Assembly: GCF_000411255.1 (NCBI RefSeq) | Contig: NZ_KE150413.1 | Location: 1,960,580 to 2,024,579 of the forward strand | From: Paenibacillus sp. HGH0039 | Lineage (GTDB): Bacteria > Bacillota > Bacilli > Paenibacillales > NBRC-103111 | Reading direction: 5' to 3' | Length of the DNA: 64,000 nucleotides | Shown here: in pieces, positions 51,935-60,701 of the stretch | Layout of the letters: each line of letters begins with the position of its first letter | Numbering within the stretch: position 1 is the stretch's first letter | Notes under the pieces: generated by a model | What the model was told of the DNA's origin: nothing | What the model saw: the letters and a program-made list of their open reading frames with translations, nothing else | The model's database searches: none | Program-made: the position numbers and the translations under genes

Positions 51935-52286
51935 TTCACCGAAATGGGGAGTGTACGGATAAAACGGCGTAATGGCTGACATGAAAACCGCCGACTAAAG
52001 CTAGGAAGCACGATCCGTCCCGCGAAGGGCGAAAAAACTTATCTGCAAAAAGATAAGTTTTTTTATTTGGCAGCCGTTTGTCCTTTTCCGCCTTAAATCC
52101 GCCTTAACGCTGCGGGAAAAGACCCCTTATAGGCGATGAAAGGATGAGACCTCCCCGGACGCAAAAGAAATTGGTGAATACCTTTGTAAAAAAGGTAATA
52201 ATGAGAGATAATGATGATTTAGATCCCCTAACGAGCCTATAATTCCCACTAATATGGCGATACATATACCCAGAAGGAGACACGGC
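51935..52286. other. Gap between spoVK and hflX
   Basis: Contains a terminator at 52030-52066. The rest is an AT-rich leader that should hold the hflX promoter, but I cannot place it reliably. Confidence 0.4.
52030..52066 (+). terminator. Terminator after spoVK
   Basis: AAAAAACTTATCT and AGATAAGTTTTTTT arms with a six-base loop. Confidence 0.8.
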
Positions 52287-53606
52287 ATGAAACAAACAGG
52301 TCATGAAGTCAGAACCGGAATGAAAGACCGCGCTATTCTTGTGAGTCTGGTCACGGATAAAATGAAAAAGCACGAAGAACTCGTGGCTTACTCTCTGCAG
52401 GAACTGATCCAGCTGGCGGAAACGGCCGGCGTCGAAGTGCTGGAAACGTTGACGCAGAACCGGGAAAGCGCCGATACGAAATGGTTTATCGGCAAAGGCA
52501 AGGTCGAAGAGCTGAAGGCCTTGATCGATGAGCACCAGGCGACGACGGCGATCTTCGACCAGGAGCTGTCGGGCGCGCAGGTCCGCAACCTGGAGGAATC
52601 GCTGGACGTCAAAATTATCGACCGGACGCAGCTGATCCTCGATATTTTTGCCGGACGCGCCCGCACCCGCGAAGGGATCGTGCAGGTGGAGCTGGCGCAG
52701 CTGAGCTACCTGCTTCCGCGGCTGTCGGGACACGGCAAGAACTTGTCCCGTCTCGGCGGGGGCATCGGGACAAGAGGCCCCGGCGAGTCCAAGCTGGAGA
52801 CGGACCGCCGTCACATCCGCGGGCGCATCGGCGAGCTGAAGGCGCACCTTCAGGAGATGGTCCGCCACCGCACGCTGCACCGCGAACGCCGGCGCAAAAC
52901 CGGTGTCTACCAGGTGGCTCTTGTGGGGTACACGAACTCGGGTAAATCGACCCTCCTGCGCCAATTGACCAACGCGGATGTGTACGTGCAGAACGAGCTG
53001 TTCGCCACGCTCGATCCGACTTCCCGCACGCTGGAGCTTCCGAGCGGCAAGGAGGTCGTGCTGACCGATACGGTAGGCTTTATCCAGAATCTGCCCCACG
53101 ATGTAGTAGCGGCATTCCGGGCCACCCTGGAAGAAGCCTGCGAAGCCGACTTTCTGCTTCACGTCGTGGACAGCTCCAGCCCGATGCGCGAGGAGCAGAT
53201 GCGGGTAGTGAATGAAGTGCTTGGCGATTTGGGCGCGAGCGGCAAGCCTCAGGCGGTGCTTTTTAACAAGATCGACTTGTGCACGGAGCAGGAGCTTCAA
53301 ATGCTGACGACAAACCTGCCGCACTTGCGGATCTCCGCCTATGACGAGGCAGACCAGGAAAGAGTAAGACTCCTGATTCAGGAAACGCTGATGGGAGACA
53401 GCCGCACGTTCCGTATTCCTGCGGATAAGGGAGATATCATCGCTCTTGTGTACCGGGTAGGCGACGTGGCGGAAAGCGGGGCGGAGGAAGATGTACTGAC
53501 GTTCCGGGTGAACATTAACAAGGAAGATTACGATAAAGTGCAGTATCTGCTTGCTCCTTACGAAGTTAAGGAAGAGAAGGACAAACAGGATAAGCAGGGA
53601 GAATAA
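52287..53606 (+). CDS. hflX: Ribosome-associated GTPase HflX
   Basis: The 439-residue protein has the HflX N-terminal domain (TKWFIGKGKVEELK), the glycine-rich GHGKNLSRLGGGIGTRGPGE loop region, and the G domain with GYTNSGKSTL (G1), DTVGF (G3) and NKIDL (G4). HflX splits stalled ribosomes under stress. ATG 52287 is eight bases after GAAGGAG. Fixed partner of spoVK and the downstream lyase gene, as in B. subtilis ynbA. Confidence 0.95.
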   Translation: MKQTGHEVRTGMKDRAILVSLVTDKMKKHEELVAYSLQELIQLAETAGVEVLETLTQNRESADTKWFIGKGKVEELKALIDEHQATTAIFDQELSGAQVRNLEESLDVKIIDRTQLILDIFAGRARTREGIVQVELAQLSYLLPRLSGHGKNLSRLGGGIGTRGPGESKLETDRRHIRGRIGELKAHLQEMVRHRTLHRERRRKTGVYQVALVGYTNSGKSTLLRQLTNADVYVQNELFATLDPTSRTLELPSGKEVVLTDTVGFIQNLPHDVVAAFRATLEEACEADFLLHVVDSSSPMREEQMRVVNEVLGDLGASGKPQAVLFNKIDLCTEQELQMLTTNLPHLRISAYDEADQERVRLLIQETLMGDSRTFRIPADKGDIIALVYRVGDVAESGAEEDVLTFRVNINKEDYDKVQYLLAPYEVKEEKDKQDKQGE

Positions 53607-53625
53607 GGGAGAGGGAACGGACGAT

Positions 53626-54876
53626 ATGCAATTTGATTCAGACATCATGGCCATTATGGAACAGGCGGAGGAAGGCGTTCAGCCGCGCTTCCGTGAGATT
53701 GAACGGACGATCGACCACAACCAGTGGAAGGTTATCGCCGCTTTTCAAAACCAGGGCATAAGCGATTATCACTTCGCTTCTTCTACGGGTTACGGCTACA
53801 ACGACAGAGGACGCGAGCTGCTTGATCTCGTGTACGCGGAAGTGTTCGGCGCGGAGGCCGCGCTCGTGCGTCCTCATTTCGTATCGGGGACCCATACGAT
53901 CGGCACGGCGCTTTTCGGCGTATTACGGCCGGGGGACGAGCTGCTGTACATCACGGGCAAGCCTTACGATACGCTGCATAAAGTAATCGGGAAGCCGGGA
54001 GACGGCACCGGTTCTCTCCAGGACTTCGGGATCGGCTACCGGGAGGTTCCCCTCCTGGCTGACGGCTCCCTCGACGAAGCCGGCATCCGTGCGGCGATTA
54101 CGCCGAAAACGAAAGTCATCGGCATCCAGCGTTCGAGAGGATACGACTGGCGGGCGTCGTTTACCGTTGCGGCCATCGGGGAGATGGTGGAACTTGTGAA
54201 AAGCATCCGTTCGGATCTGATCGTATTCGTCGACAACTGCTACGGCGAATTTACCGAACGGCTGGAGCCCAACCAAGTCGGAGCTGATCTCATCGCCGGG
54301 TCTTTGATCAAGAACCCGGGAGGCGGGCTTGCGGCTTCGGGCGGTTATATCGCCGGCCGCAAAGAGCTTGTCGAGATGGCGGCCTACCGGCTGACGGCGC
54401 CGGGAATCGGGGGCGAAGTCGGAGCCATGCTGGGAACGACCCGCTCGCTGTATCAGGGGCTGTTCCTGGCCCCCCATCTCGTCGGACAAGCCGTGAAAGG
54501 CTCGGTGGTCGCCGCGGCCGTTTTCGAGCGGCTCGGCTTCAAAACCCGGCCGAGACCGGAAGATCCCCGCACGGATCTGATTCAGGCGATCGAGTTCACG
54601 AGCGCCGAGCATCTGATCACGTTCGTGCAGGGGGTTCAGCGGGCATCGGCGGTAGACGCTCATGTGACGCCGGAGCCATGGGATATGCCGGGGTACGAAC
54701 ACCCGGTCATTATGGCGGCGGGCACCTTCATCCAAGGGGGAAGCCTGGAATTGTCCGCCGACGCGCCGATCCGGGAGCCTTATATCGCCTATATGCAAGG
54801 CGGTTTGACCTATTCCCACTGTAAACTGGGCGTGCTGACGGCTTTGCAGCATATGAAGGAGCGGGGCCTGCTATAA
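53626..54876 (+). CDS. ynbB: PLP-dependent methionine gamma-lyase / aluminum-resistance family protein (YnbB)
   Basis: The 416-residue protein has the PLP fold of cystathionine- and methionine-type lyases. The Lys of AGSLIKNPGGG is the likely cofactor-binding residue, and VDNCYGEF precedes it. The N-terminal FHFASSTGYGYNDRGRELLD-like block is family typical. It should cleave a C-S bond of a sulfur amino acid, although the substrate of this group is not settled. It follows hflX by 19 bases, as in B. subtilis (ynbA-ynbB). Confidence 0.88.
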   Translation: MQFDSDIMAIMEQAEEGVQPRFREIERTIDHNQWKVIAAFQNQGISDYHFASSTGYGYNDRGRELLDLVYAEVFGAEAALVRPHFVSGTHTIGTALFGVLRPGDELLYITGKPYDTLHKVIGKPGDGTGSLQDFGIGYREVPLLADGSLDEAGIRAAITPKTKVIGIQRSRGYDWRASFTVAAIGEMVELVKSIRSDLIVFVDNCYGEFTERLEPNQVGADLIAGSLIKNPGGGLAASGGYIAGRKELVEMAAYRLTAPGIGGEVGAMLGTTRSLYQGLFLAPHLVGQAVKGSVVAAAVFERLGFKTRPRPEDPRTDLIQAIEFTSAEHLITFVQGVQRASAVDAHVTPEPWDMPGYEHPVIMAAGTFIQGGSLELSADAPIREPYIAYMQGGLTYSHCKLGVLTALQHMKERGLL

Positions 54877-54929
54877 ATGTCATGTGAGGTTCGGGCAAAA
54901 GCAGGAAGATAATCCGCGAAAAGCGGAAA

Positions 54930-54980
54930 ACAAACAGACATTTCGGCTTTTTAGGGGGCCAAAATGTCTGTTTTATTTTC
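54930..54980 (+). terminator. Terminator of the hflX-ynbB operon
   Basis: AAACAGACATTT and AAATGTCTGTTT arms with a GC-containing loop and T-run. Confidence 0.75.
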
Positions 54981-54983
54981 TCT

Positions 54984-55000
54984 TGTAAATTAATCTAACA
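54984..55000 (+). promoter_or_regulatory. GlnR/TnrA operator
   Basis: TGTAA-N7-TAACA matches the TGTNA-N7-TNACA consensus exactly and ends four bases before the -35 element of glnR. GlnR bound here represses its own operon under nitrogen excess, as in B. subtilis. Confidence 0.75.
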
Positions 55001-55004
55001 TGAC

Positions 55005-55034
55005 TTGACATGTTTCCGTACTTTCCTTTACAAT
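55005..55034 (+). promoter_or_regulatory. Promoter of glnRA
   Basis: A perfect TTGACA, an 18-base spacer and TACAAT, 36 bases before the glnR ATG. Confidence 0.7.
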
Positions 55035-55069
55035 AAGAGCAGAACTTAACGTTCAGGAGTGAATCGATC

Positions 55070-55483
55070 ATGAGTGATGATATCCGCAGAAATATGGCTC
55101 TTTTTCCGATCGGTATTGTGATGAAACTGACCGATTTGACAGCCAGACAAATTCGTTACTATGAGCAGCACGAACTCGTGATCCCGGCAAGAACCTCCGG
55201 CAACCAGCGGTTGTATTCGTTCAACGATGTGGAGAGACTGCTTGAGATCAAGGATCTGATTGAGAAAGGCGTTAACATTGCGGGCATTAAACAAGTGCTG
55301 CTGCCGATCTCCAAAGACTCCGAGGAAGCTACCGTTATTACCGAACAAACCGAAGTGAAACGCAAAGAACTGACAGACACCCAGCTGCACAAAATGTTGA
55401 AGCAGCAGCTGCTCGGCGGAGGCAAACGTCCGGGTCAGGTATCGCTGATTCAAGGTGAGTTATCCCGATTTTTTCCAAAATAA
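55070..55483 (+). CDS. glnR: Nitrogen-control repressor GlnR
   Basis: The 137-residue MerR-family protein has the winged helix-turn-helix (LTDLTARQIRYYEQHELV, about 21-38) and the wing SGNQRLYSFNDVERL. The C-terminal tail, which senses feedback-inhibited glutamine synthetase, ends in SLIQGELSRFFPK. It forms an operon with glnA 29 bases downstream and has a consensus operator in front. Confidence 0.95.
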   Translation: MSDDIRRNMALFPIGIVMKLTDLTARQIRYYEQHELVIPARTSGNQRLYSFNDVERLLEIKDLIEKGVNIAGIKQVLLPISKDSEEATVITEQTEVKRKELTDTQLHKMLKQQLLGGGKRPGQVSLIQGELSRFFPK

Positions 55484-55512
55484 AAAGCATGGGGTAAGAG
55501 GAGGAGAAGTTT

Positions 55513-56847
55513 ATGACAGTTTCTTACACAAAAGAGGATATTCTACGAATCGCCAAAGAAGAGAACGTCCGTTTTATCCGTCTTCAATTCACCGATCTCC
55601 TTGGCACGATCAAAAACGTGGAAATCCCGGTCAGTCAGCTTCAAAAAGCGCTTGATAACAAAATGATGTTCGACGGTTCGTCCATCGAAGGTTACGTGCG
55701 TATCGAGGAATCCGATATGTATCTGTACCCGGATCTGAATACGTGGGTCATCTTCCCTTGGGTGACGGAAAGCAAAGTTGCCCGTCTGATCTGCGACGTT
55801 TATCTGCCTGACGGTACTCCTTTCCCCGGCGATCCGCGCGGAATTCTGAAACGTGCTCTGAAGGAAGCCGAGGAAATGGGCTACACGTCGATGAACGTAG
55901 GTCCCGAGCCGGAATTCTTCCTGTTCAAAACCGACGAGAAAGGCAATCCGACCCTCGAACTGAACGACCAAGGCGGATACTTTGACCTGGCTCCTACGGA
56001 TCTTGGCGAGAACTGCCGTCGCGAAATTGTACTTAAGCTGGAAGAAATGGGCTTCGAGATCGAGGCTTCCCACCACGAAGTGGCTCCGGGACAGCACGAA
56101 ATCGACTTTAAATATGCGGATGCGATTAAAGCTTCCGACCAGATTCAGACGTTTAAACTTGTCGTTAAAACGATCGCCAGACAGCATGGCCTGCACGCAA
56201 CGTTCATGCCGAAGCCGCTCTTCGGCGTAAACGGTTCCGGTATGCACTGCAACCAGTCTTTGTTCAAAGGCGAAGAGAACGCATTCGTAGACGAGAAAGA
56301 TCCGCTGGGTCTCAGCGCAGACGCTCGTCACTTCATGGCCGGTGTCCTGCAACATGCCCGTGCATTCGCAGCGATTACAAACCCGACCGTCAACTCTTAC
56401 AAGCGTCTCGTGCCTGGATACGAAGCACCTTGTTACGTAGCCTGGTCTGCGAGCAACCGCAGTCCGATGATCCGTATTCCGGCTTCCCGCGGCCTCAGCA
56501 CGCGTGTTGAAGTTCGTAACCCGGATCCGGCGGCTAACCCGTACCTGGCTCTGGCGGTTCTGCTGAGAGCGGGTCTGGACGGCATCAAGAAAAAAACTCA
56601 GCTGCCGCCTCCGACTGACCGCAACATCTATGTGATGACCGAAGAAGAGCGTATCGAGCAGGGGATCCCTAGCCTGCCGGGCAACCTTAGAGAAGCGCTT
56701 GACGAGCTGCTCAAAAGCGAAGTAATCAGCGACGCGCTGGGCGAACACGCGCTTGCGCATTTCGTGGAACTGAAAGAAATCGAGTACGACATGTACCGCA
56801 CTCAAGTTCACGCTTGGGAACGCGAGCAGTACATGACGCTATACTAA
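55513..56847 (+). CDS. glnA: Glutamine synthetase type I
   Basis: The 444-residue length and the lack of an adenylylation loop fit the GSI-alpha form of Bacillales. Motifs include [39 protein letters not shown] and the [10 protein letters not shown] block. It makes glutamine from glutamate and ammonia using ATP. When feedback-inhibited it also activates GlnR. AGGAGGAG precedes the ATG. Confidence 0.97.
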   Translation: MTVSYTKEDILRIAKEENVRFIRLQFTDLLGTIKNVEIPVSQLQKALDNKMMFDGSSIEGYVRIEESDMYLYPDLNTWVIFPWVTESKVARLICDVYLPDGTPFPGDPRGILKRALKEAEEMGYTSMNVGPEPEFFLFKTDEKGNPTLELNDQGGYFDLAPTDLGENCRREIVLKLEEMGFEIEASHHEVAPGQHEIDFKYADAIKASDQIQTFKLVVKTIARQHGLHATFMPKPLFGVNGSGMHCNQSLFKGEENAFVDEKDPLGLSADARHFMAGVLQHARAFAAITNPTVNSYKRLVPGYEAPCYVAWSASNRSPMIRIPASRGLSTRVEVRNPDPAANPYLALAVLLRAGLDGIKKKTQLPPPTDRNIYVMTEEERIEQGIPSLPGNLREALDELLKSEVISDALGEHALAHFVELKEIEYDMYRTQVHAWEREQYMTLY

Positions 56848-56914
56848 GATAGCCGGGTAAGGCGGATCGAAGGTTGGTATCCAAGATCATAAGATCAGCT
56901 CCCGGGCTGCTTCA

Positions 56915-56955
56915 TAAAAAAGAACCCGCAGAAAGCAATTTCTGCGGGTTCTTCT
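56915..56955. terminator. Bidirectional terminator between glnA and lexA
   Basis: AGAACCCGCAGAAA and TTTCTGCGGGTTCT arms with a five-base loop, with A- and T-rich flanks on both sides. Confidence 0.85.
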
Positions 56956-56996
56956 ATGTTATTAGCGTAATAGGCAGCTCCATTGCCAAGGCCGGA

Positions 56997-57608
56997 TTAA
57001 TGGATATTGCGGAACAGACCAATCACTTTGCCCAGAATCGTCACATTATTGAGCAAAATCGGATCCATGGTGGAATTCTCGGGCTGCAGACGGATATGAT
57101 CGCGTTCTTTGTAGAAACGCTTCACCGTCGCTTCGTCTTCATCGGTCATGGCGACGACGATGTCTCCGTTGTTCGCCGTTTGCTGCTGACGGACAATCAC
57201 CATGTCTCCGTTGTGAATGCCGGCTTCGATCATGCTCTCGCCCACGACATTAAGCATAAACACGTTATAATCGCTTACGAGGTGCATCGGAAGAGGGAAG
57301 TAGTCTTCAATGTTCTCGGTAGCCGTAATCGGCATACCTGCGGTTACTTTGCCGATGAGAGGGACTTGTGCGATGGAAAGCGCGAAATCGGAATCCCCGT
57401 CCGTAATCTCGATGGCTCTCGGTTTCGTCGGATCCCGGCGGATCAGCCCCTTCTTCTCCAGACGTTCGAGATGCCCGTGCACCGTCGAGCTGGATGCCAG
57501 ACCTACGGCTTCCCCGATTTCTCTGACGGATGGCGGATAGCCTTTATCTTTCACTTCATTCTTGATAAATTCAAGGATGGCCAGTTGGCGCTGCGAGACC
57601 TTGCCCAT
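56997..57608 (-). CDS. lexA: SOS repressor LexA
   Basis: The 203-residue protein has a winged-helix DNA-binding domain ([20 protein letters not shown]) and an S24 autoprotease domain. The cleavage site is Ala90-Gly91 in KVTAGMP, with Ser125 in GESMI and Lys163 in TVKRF as catalytic dyad. RecA-stimulated self-cleavage lifts repression of SOS genes. It is divergent from yneA, with three LexA boxes between them, one next to its own promoter. Confidence 0.97.
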   Translation of the reverse strand: MGKVSQRQLAILEFIKNEVKDKGYPPSVREIGEAVGLASSSTVHGHLERLEKKGLIRRDPTKPRAIEITDGDSDFALSIAQVPLIGKVTAGMPITATENIEDYFPLPMHLVSDYNVFMLNVVGESMIEAGIHNGDMVIVRQQQTANNGDIVVAMTDEDEATVKRFYKERDHIRLQPENSTMDPILLNNVTILGKVIGLFRNIH

Positions 57609-57637
57609 TACGTATCACTCCAGTATGTATAAATTAC

Positions 57638-57668
57638 CTAAAGTATAGCACAGAACCGGAGTTCGTAC
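57638..57668 (-). promoter_or_regulatory. Promoter of lexA
   Basis: On the minus strand TTGTAC, a 17-base spacer and TATACT. The first LexA box touches its -35 end. Confidence 0.55.
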
Positions 57669-57681
57669 AAACATAAGTTCG
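57668..57681. promoter_or_regulatory. LexA box 1
   Basis: CAAACATAAGTTCG (reverse CGAACTTATGTTTG) matches the Bacillus consensus CGAACRNRYGTTYG. It overlaps the lexA -35 region, giving autoregulation. Confidence 0.8.
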
Positions 57682-57691
57682 AAAAAATGCG

Positions 57692-57720
57692 TTGACACAA
57701 ACATTCGTTCGTGTTAAATT
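57692..57720 (+). promoter_or_regulatory. Promoter of yneA
   Basis: A perfect TTGACA, a 17-base spacer and TAAATT. LexA box 2 fills most of the spacer. Confidence 0.65.
57698..57711. promoter_or_regulatory. LexA box 2
   Basis: CAAACATTCGTTCG lies in the spacer of the yneA promoter, so bound LexA would block polymerase directly. Confidence 0.85.
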
Positions 57721-57726
57721 CAAAAC

Positions 57727-57740
57727 AGAACAAATGTTTG
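57727..57740. promoter_or_regulatory. LexA box 3
   Basis: AGAACAAATGTTTG matches the consensus with one change at the first base and lies 13 bases before the yneA start codon, just downstream of the promoter. Confidence 0.7.
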
Positions 57741-57752
57741 GAGGCGTTATTG

Positions 57753-58286
57753 ATGAATGCATACTTTGCCAATCCGGAACTATCCTTACATACAAGAAGC
57801 GGGGATCAACCCGCGACTGACAAGGCTTCACCGCATCCAACGGCGGTTAATAAATCGAATGATCATCGGGAGAACAGCAGCCGTTTTACGTCACGTGTCT
57901 CCGATTTCAAGGACGAACAGGGTGCCCTTAAAGCAGGGGAGAGAACGAATGTTCGATATGTGAAGAACTCTAATCGTAATATCGTCCGCACGGCCGTAAT
58001 CGCGATTGTGCTGCTGATCGCCTTCAGCTGCGGCATTATGGTTCAAGCGTTCGCGAGCGGCGAGAACAGCCAGGCCGACGGAGAACGTCAGGCTACGGCT
58101 TTTAACAAGCAGGAGAGCGCAGAGCCATCCGTCATCGTACAAAGAGGGGACACCCTGTGGAGTATCGCTGCGACTCAAGCTCCGGAAGGTTCTGATGTAC
58201 GGGCGTATATTTACAAGCTGCGCAAGGTCAATCAATTATCCGCAGGAGACGTCCTTAAAGCAGGGGATGTCATCAAGCTGCCGTAA
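57753..58286 (+). CDS. yneA: YneA-like SOS cell-division suppressor with LysM domain
   Basis: The 177-residue protein has a polar N-terminal region of about 72 residues, one membrane helix (about 73-96), and a C-terminal LysM domain (VIVQRGDTLWSIAATQAP, ending AGDVIKLP). Divergence from lexA and LexA boxes in its promoter match yneA of B. subtilis, whose product delays septation after DNA damage. The B. subtilis protein is only about 105 residues, so the long polar N-terminus is an addition. GGAGGCG precedes ATG 57753. Confidence 0.85.
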   Translation: MNAYFANPELSLHTRSGDQPATDKASPHPTAVNKSNDHRENSSRFTSRVSDFKDEQGALKAGERTNVRYVKNSNRNIVRTAVIAIVLLIAFSCGIMVQAFASGENSQADGERQATAFNKQESAEPSVIVQRGDTLWSIAATQAPEGSDVRAYIYKLRKVNQLSAGDVLKAGDVIKLP

Positions 58287-58377
58287 GTCTTTCTTCTATT
58301 AGAAGGTTTATCTGCAAGTATCTGCATGCCCTATCCGCAGGCCGTTAACGGATCGAAATGAAAATATCGGATAATCG

Positions 58378-58410
58378 AAAGACATGTCCTGACAGGATAT
58401 GTCTTTTTAT
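58378..58410 (+). terminator. Terminator of yneA
   Basis: AAAGACAT-TCCTGACAGGA-ATGTCTTT-type stem followed by five T residues. Confidence 0.75.
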
Positions 58411-58508
58411 CGTTTTATCGTGTCTGTTTAAGTCAGGCAGCTTCTTGACAATCCCCATAGCGAATGGCAAAGTATAAGATATTGAACGGCTGAATAGGAG
58501 GTTTACGT

Positions 58509-58691
58509 ATGAGTGACAGTTTCCAACTTAAAGTACAGCGCATTAATGAGTTGGCCCGGAAAGCAAAAAGCGTCGGATTATCGGAAGCTGAGCTTGAAGA
58601 GCGCAACGAACTGCGTAAAGAATATATTGCAGCTATGAAAACACAGCTAAGAGGTCAGTTGGATTCCATCCATTATACGGATGAACAATAA
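58509..58691 (+). CDS. ynzC: DUF896 protein YnzC
   Basis: The 60-residue protein (RINELARKAKSVGLSEAE and ERNELRKEYIAAMK) is a clear DUF896/YnzC helical-hairpin protein. In B. subtilis it belongs to the SOS-linked yneA region; function is not firmly known. TAGGAGG precedes the ATG. The recombinase-like yneB gene found between yneA and ynzC in B. subtilis is absent here. Confidence 0.92.
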   Translation: MSDSFQLKVQRINELARKAKSVGLSEAELEERNELRKEYIAAMKTQLRGQLDSIHYTDEQ

Positions 58692-58729
58692 ATCATCGGC
58701 CACCTGAGGCAGTAAAGGGGATCTATAAG

Positions 58730-59542
58730 ATGACGGTAAAAGCAATTTTGTTCGACTTGGACGACACTCTGCTCTGGGATGACCGGAGTGTGAAGGAGGC
58801 GTTTCAGGCTACCTGTGAGGAAGCGGCCCGCCATGCGGATGTGAATCCCGCGGAGTTGGAAGCTTCCGTACGCAAGGAAGCACGCGCTTTGTATGAAGCC
58901 TACGAAACGTTTCCTTTCACCCAGCACATCGGAATCAACCCGTTTGAAGGGCTGTGGGCCAACTTTACGGAAGGAAAGCAGGAAGAGTTCCGCAAGCTGC
59001 AGGCTCTGGCGCCCGGTTACCGCAAAGAAGCGTGGACCCGGGGACTCGCTGCTCTCGGCGTTAACGATCCGGAGCTGGGAGCGCGGCTCGCCGAGCAGTT
59101 TCCTGCCGAACGGAGATCTCGTCCCATCGTTTACGAAGAGACGTTCGAAGTGCTCGCCGAGCTTAAGAAATCTTACAAATTGCTCCTGCTGACGAACGGA
59201 TCCCCTGATCTGCAGCGCGAAAAACTGGCGGGAGTCCCGGAGCTGGCTCCTTACTTCGATCACATCGTGATCTCCGGCGATTTCGGAGACGGTAAGCCGG
59301 CCGTCACGATTTTCAATCACGCCATGGAGCTTCTCGGTCTACAAGCCGGGGAATGTGTGATGGTAGGCGACAAACTGACGACCGATATTCTCGGGTCCTT
59401 CCGCTGCGGGATGAAGAACATGTGGATTAACCGGCATGGCATGCTCTTTAACGGAGAAGCCAAGCCAACGTTTGAAATTACCTCTCTTCGCGACATCCGG
59501 GGTATACTGGAAGCGGAGCGGGAAGTTCAAATATCGGGATAG
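58730..59542 (+). CDS. HAD-family phosphatase
   Basis: The 270-residue protein has HAD motif I FDLDDTLL (residues 8-15, nucleophile Asp9), motif II LLLTNGS, and motif III/IV around DGKP and VMVGDKLTTDI. A helical cap lies between motifs I and II. The family dephosphorylates small phosphorylated metabolites such as nucleotides or sugars. It follows ynzC by 38 bases and may be co-transcribed. Confidence 0.88.
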   Translation: MTVKAILFDLDDTLLWDDRSVKEAFQATCEEAARHADVNPAELEASVRKEARALYEAYETFPFTQHIGINPFEGLWANFTEGKQEEFRKLQALAPGYRKEAWTRGLAALGVNDPELGARLAEQFPAERRSRPIVYEETFEVLAELKKSYKLLLLTNGSPDLQREKLAGVPELAPYFDHIVISGDFGDGKPAVTIFNHAMELLGLQAGECVMVGDKLTTDILGSFRCGMKNMWINRHGMLFNGEAKPTFEITSLRDIRGILEAEREVQISG

Positions 59543-59546
59543 AAAC

Positions 59547-59588
59547 AAAACCCGCCGCTCGTTTAAAAACGAGCGGCGGGTTTTTTCT
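59547..59588. terminator. Bidirectional terminator between HAD and mtnD genes
   Basis: CCCGCCGCTCGTT and ACGAGCGGCGGG arms with A-run before and T-run after. Confidence 0.85.
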
Positions 59589-59634
59589 TTTATAAGTTCA
59601 AATGAGTAAGCGCCGTTATCCGGCTTGAGGCGTC

Positions 59635-60177
59635 TTATGCTTTTTGAAAAGTCGGATCCTCGAACGGGTGGGCAATCCAGCCTTCGGTTTCGATAAAGAG
59701 GCGGACGGCAACGATTTGACGATTGTCCATCAGAGTGAAGAAGTGCGGCTTATGCTCGGGTACGGAAATGACATCGCCCGCTTCCAGCTCTACGTTGAAA
59801 TAACCGACATCGTCGGAACCTTTGATGATAAAGATTCCTTTACCGGCCGTGATGGCGCGGACTTCGTCCTCGGTGTGCGTATGCACTTGTTCGAATTTTT
59901 TAAGAAGCTCATCCAGGTTCGGAGTCGCGTCGGAAAGTGCGATGATGTCCCAAGTCTGGTAACCGCGGCGTTTGGCGAGATCGCGGATTTCCTCATCGTA
60001 GGTGCTCAGAATTTGAGCTTTCTCCTCGTCGGACAAAATAAATTTCTCCTGAATGTCGGCAGGCAGCTTAGTCGGGTTCCAGTGCTCGTACAAAACTTCC
60101 TGGCGGTCCAGAAACGCCCGGACATTCTCCTCTCCGGAAATGCGTTCACCCGTGTTGCGAATATGAATTTCAGCCAT
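59635..60177 (-). CDS. mtnD: Acireductone dioxygenase MtnD
   Basis: The 180-residue cupin has the metal site His99, His101, Glu105 (HTHTEDEVR) and His145 (PEHKPHFF). It oxidises acireductone in the methionine salvage pathway to 4-methylthio-2-oxobutanoate and formate. No other methionine salvage gene is next to it, and I see no SAM riboswitch before it, unlike in many Bacillales. Confidence 0.93.
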   Translation of the reverse strand: MAEIHIRNTGERISGEENVRAFLDRQEVLYEHWNPTKLPADIQEKFILSDEEKAQILSTYDEEIRDLAKRRGYQTWDIIALSDATPNLDELLKKFEQVHTHTEDEVRAITAGKGIFIIKGSDDVGYFNVELEAGDVISVPEHKPHFFTLMDNRQIVAVRLFIETEGWIAHPFEDPTFQKA

Positions 60178-60309
60178 TTCTCATCCCTCTTTCTTTCTCG
60201 GAAATAATAGCCGCCCGTAGGTCGGAATAGGTTTATACCTGATTATAGAGGATAAACTCCCGGCTGTCGATGATTCCCGGTAAAAAATACGACTTTTCCG
60301 ATGGGATTT

Positions 60310-60349
60310 GAAAAGAACGCCCCTCCGGATGGAGAGACGTTCTTTTCTT
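60310..60349. terminator. Terminator after the tat operon
   Basis: GAAAAGAACG and CGTTCTTTTC arms around a GC-rich loop, about 115 bases past the tatA stop. Confidence 0.6.
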
Positions 60350-60462
60350 TTGCCGATATAGAGCTCCGATCAAGGAGACAAGCCGAGATGGTGAAGGGGA
60401 CGTAATGCGCTTTCTTGGTGTGACGGGCGGGTGCGCCGCTTCCCGTTGTATCCTCTAAGCTG

Positions 60463-60657
60463 TCAGGATTGTTTATCCCGGTCTGTCGTTTCGATGCTTT
60501 TTTCCACATCGTCCACCATTTCTTTGGTCGACGTGCGGAATTCGCGCAGCGTATCCCCGAAAGCGCGTCCGAGCTGCGGAAGCTTGGAAGGGCCGAACAA
60601 AATGAGGGCCAGCATCAAGATGATGAGCAGTCCCGATATGCCGATATTGTTGAGCAT
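60463..60657 (-). CDS. tatA: Twin-arginine translocase subunit TatA
   Basis: The 64-residue protein has a short N-terminal membrane helix, the FGPSKLPQLGRAFGDTLREF hinge and amphipathic helix, and a charged tail. AAGGAGG lies before ATG 60657; the longer frame to 60765 is not needed. TatA forms the protein-conducting element together with TatC, encoded just upstream. Confidence 0.95.
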   Translation of the reverse strand: MLNNIGISGLLIILMLALILFGPSKLPQLGRAFGDTLREFRTSTKEMVDDVEKSIETTDRDKQS

Positions 60658-60701
60658 GGGTGTGCCTCCTTCCCAGGTTGATTTAGGTGCCCGAATTGAA
60701 C

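Noticed and set aside
60178-60309. Search for a SAM riboswitch upstream of mtnD
   Set aside because: The 130 bases before the gene show no SAM-I core motifs or leader terminator of its own.
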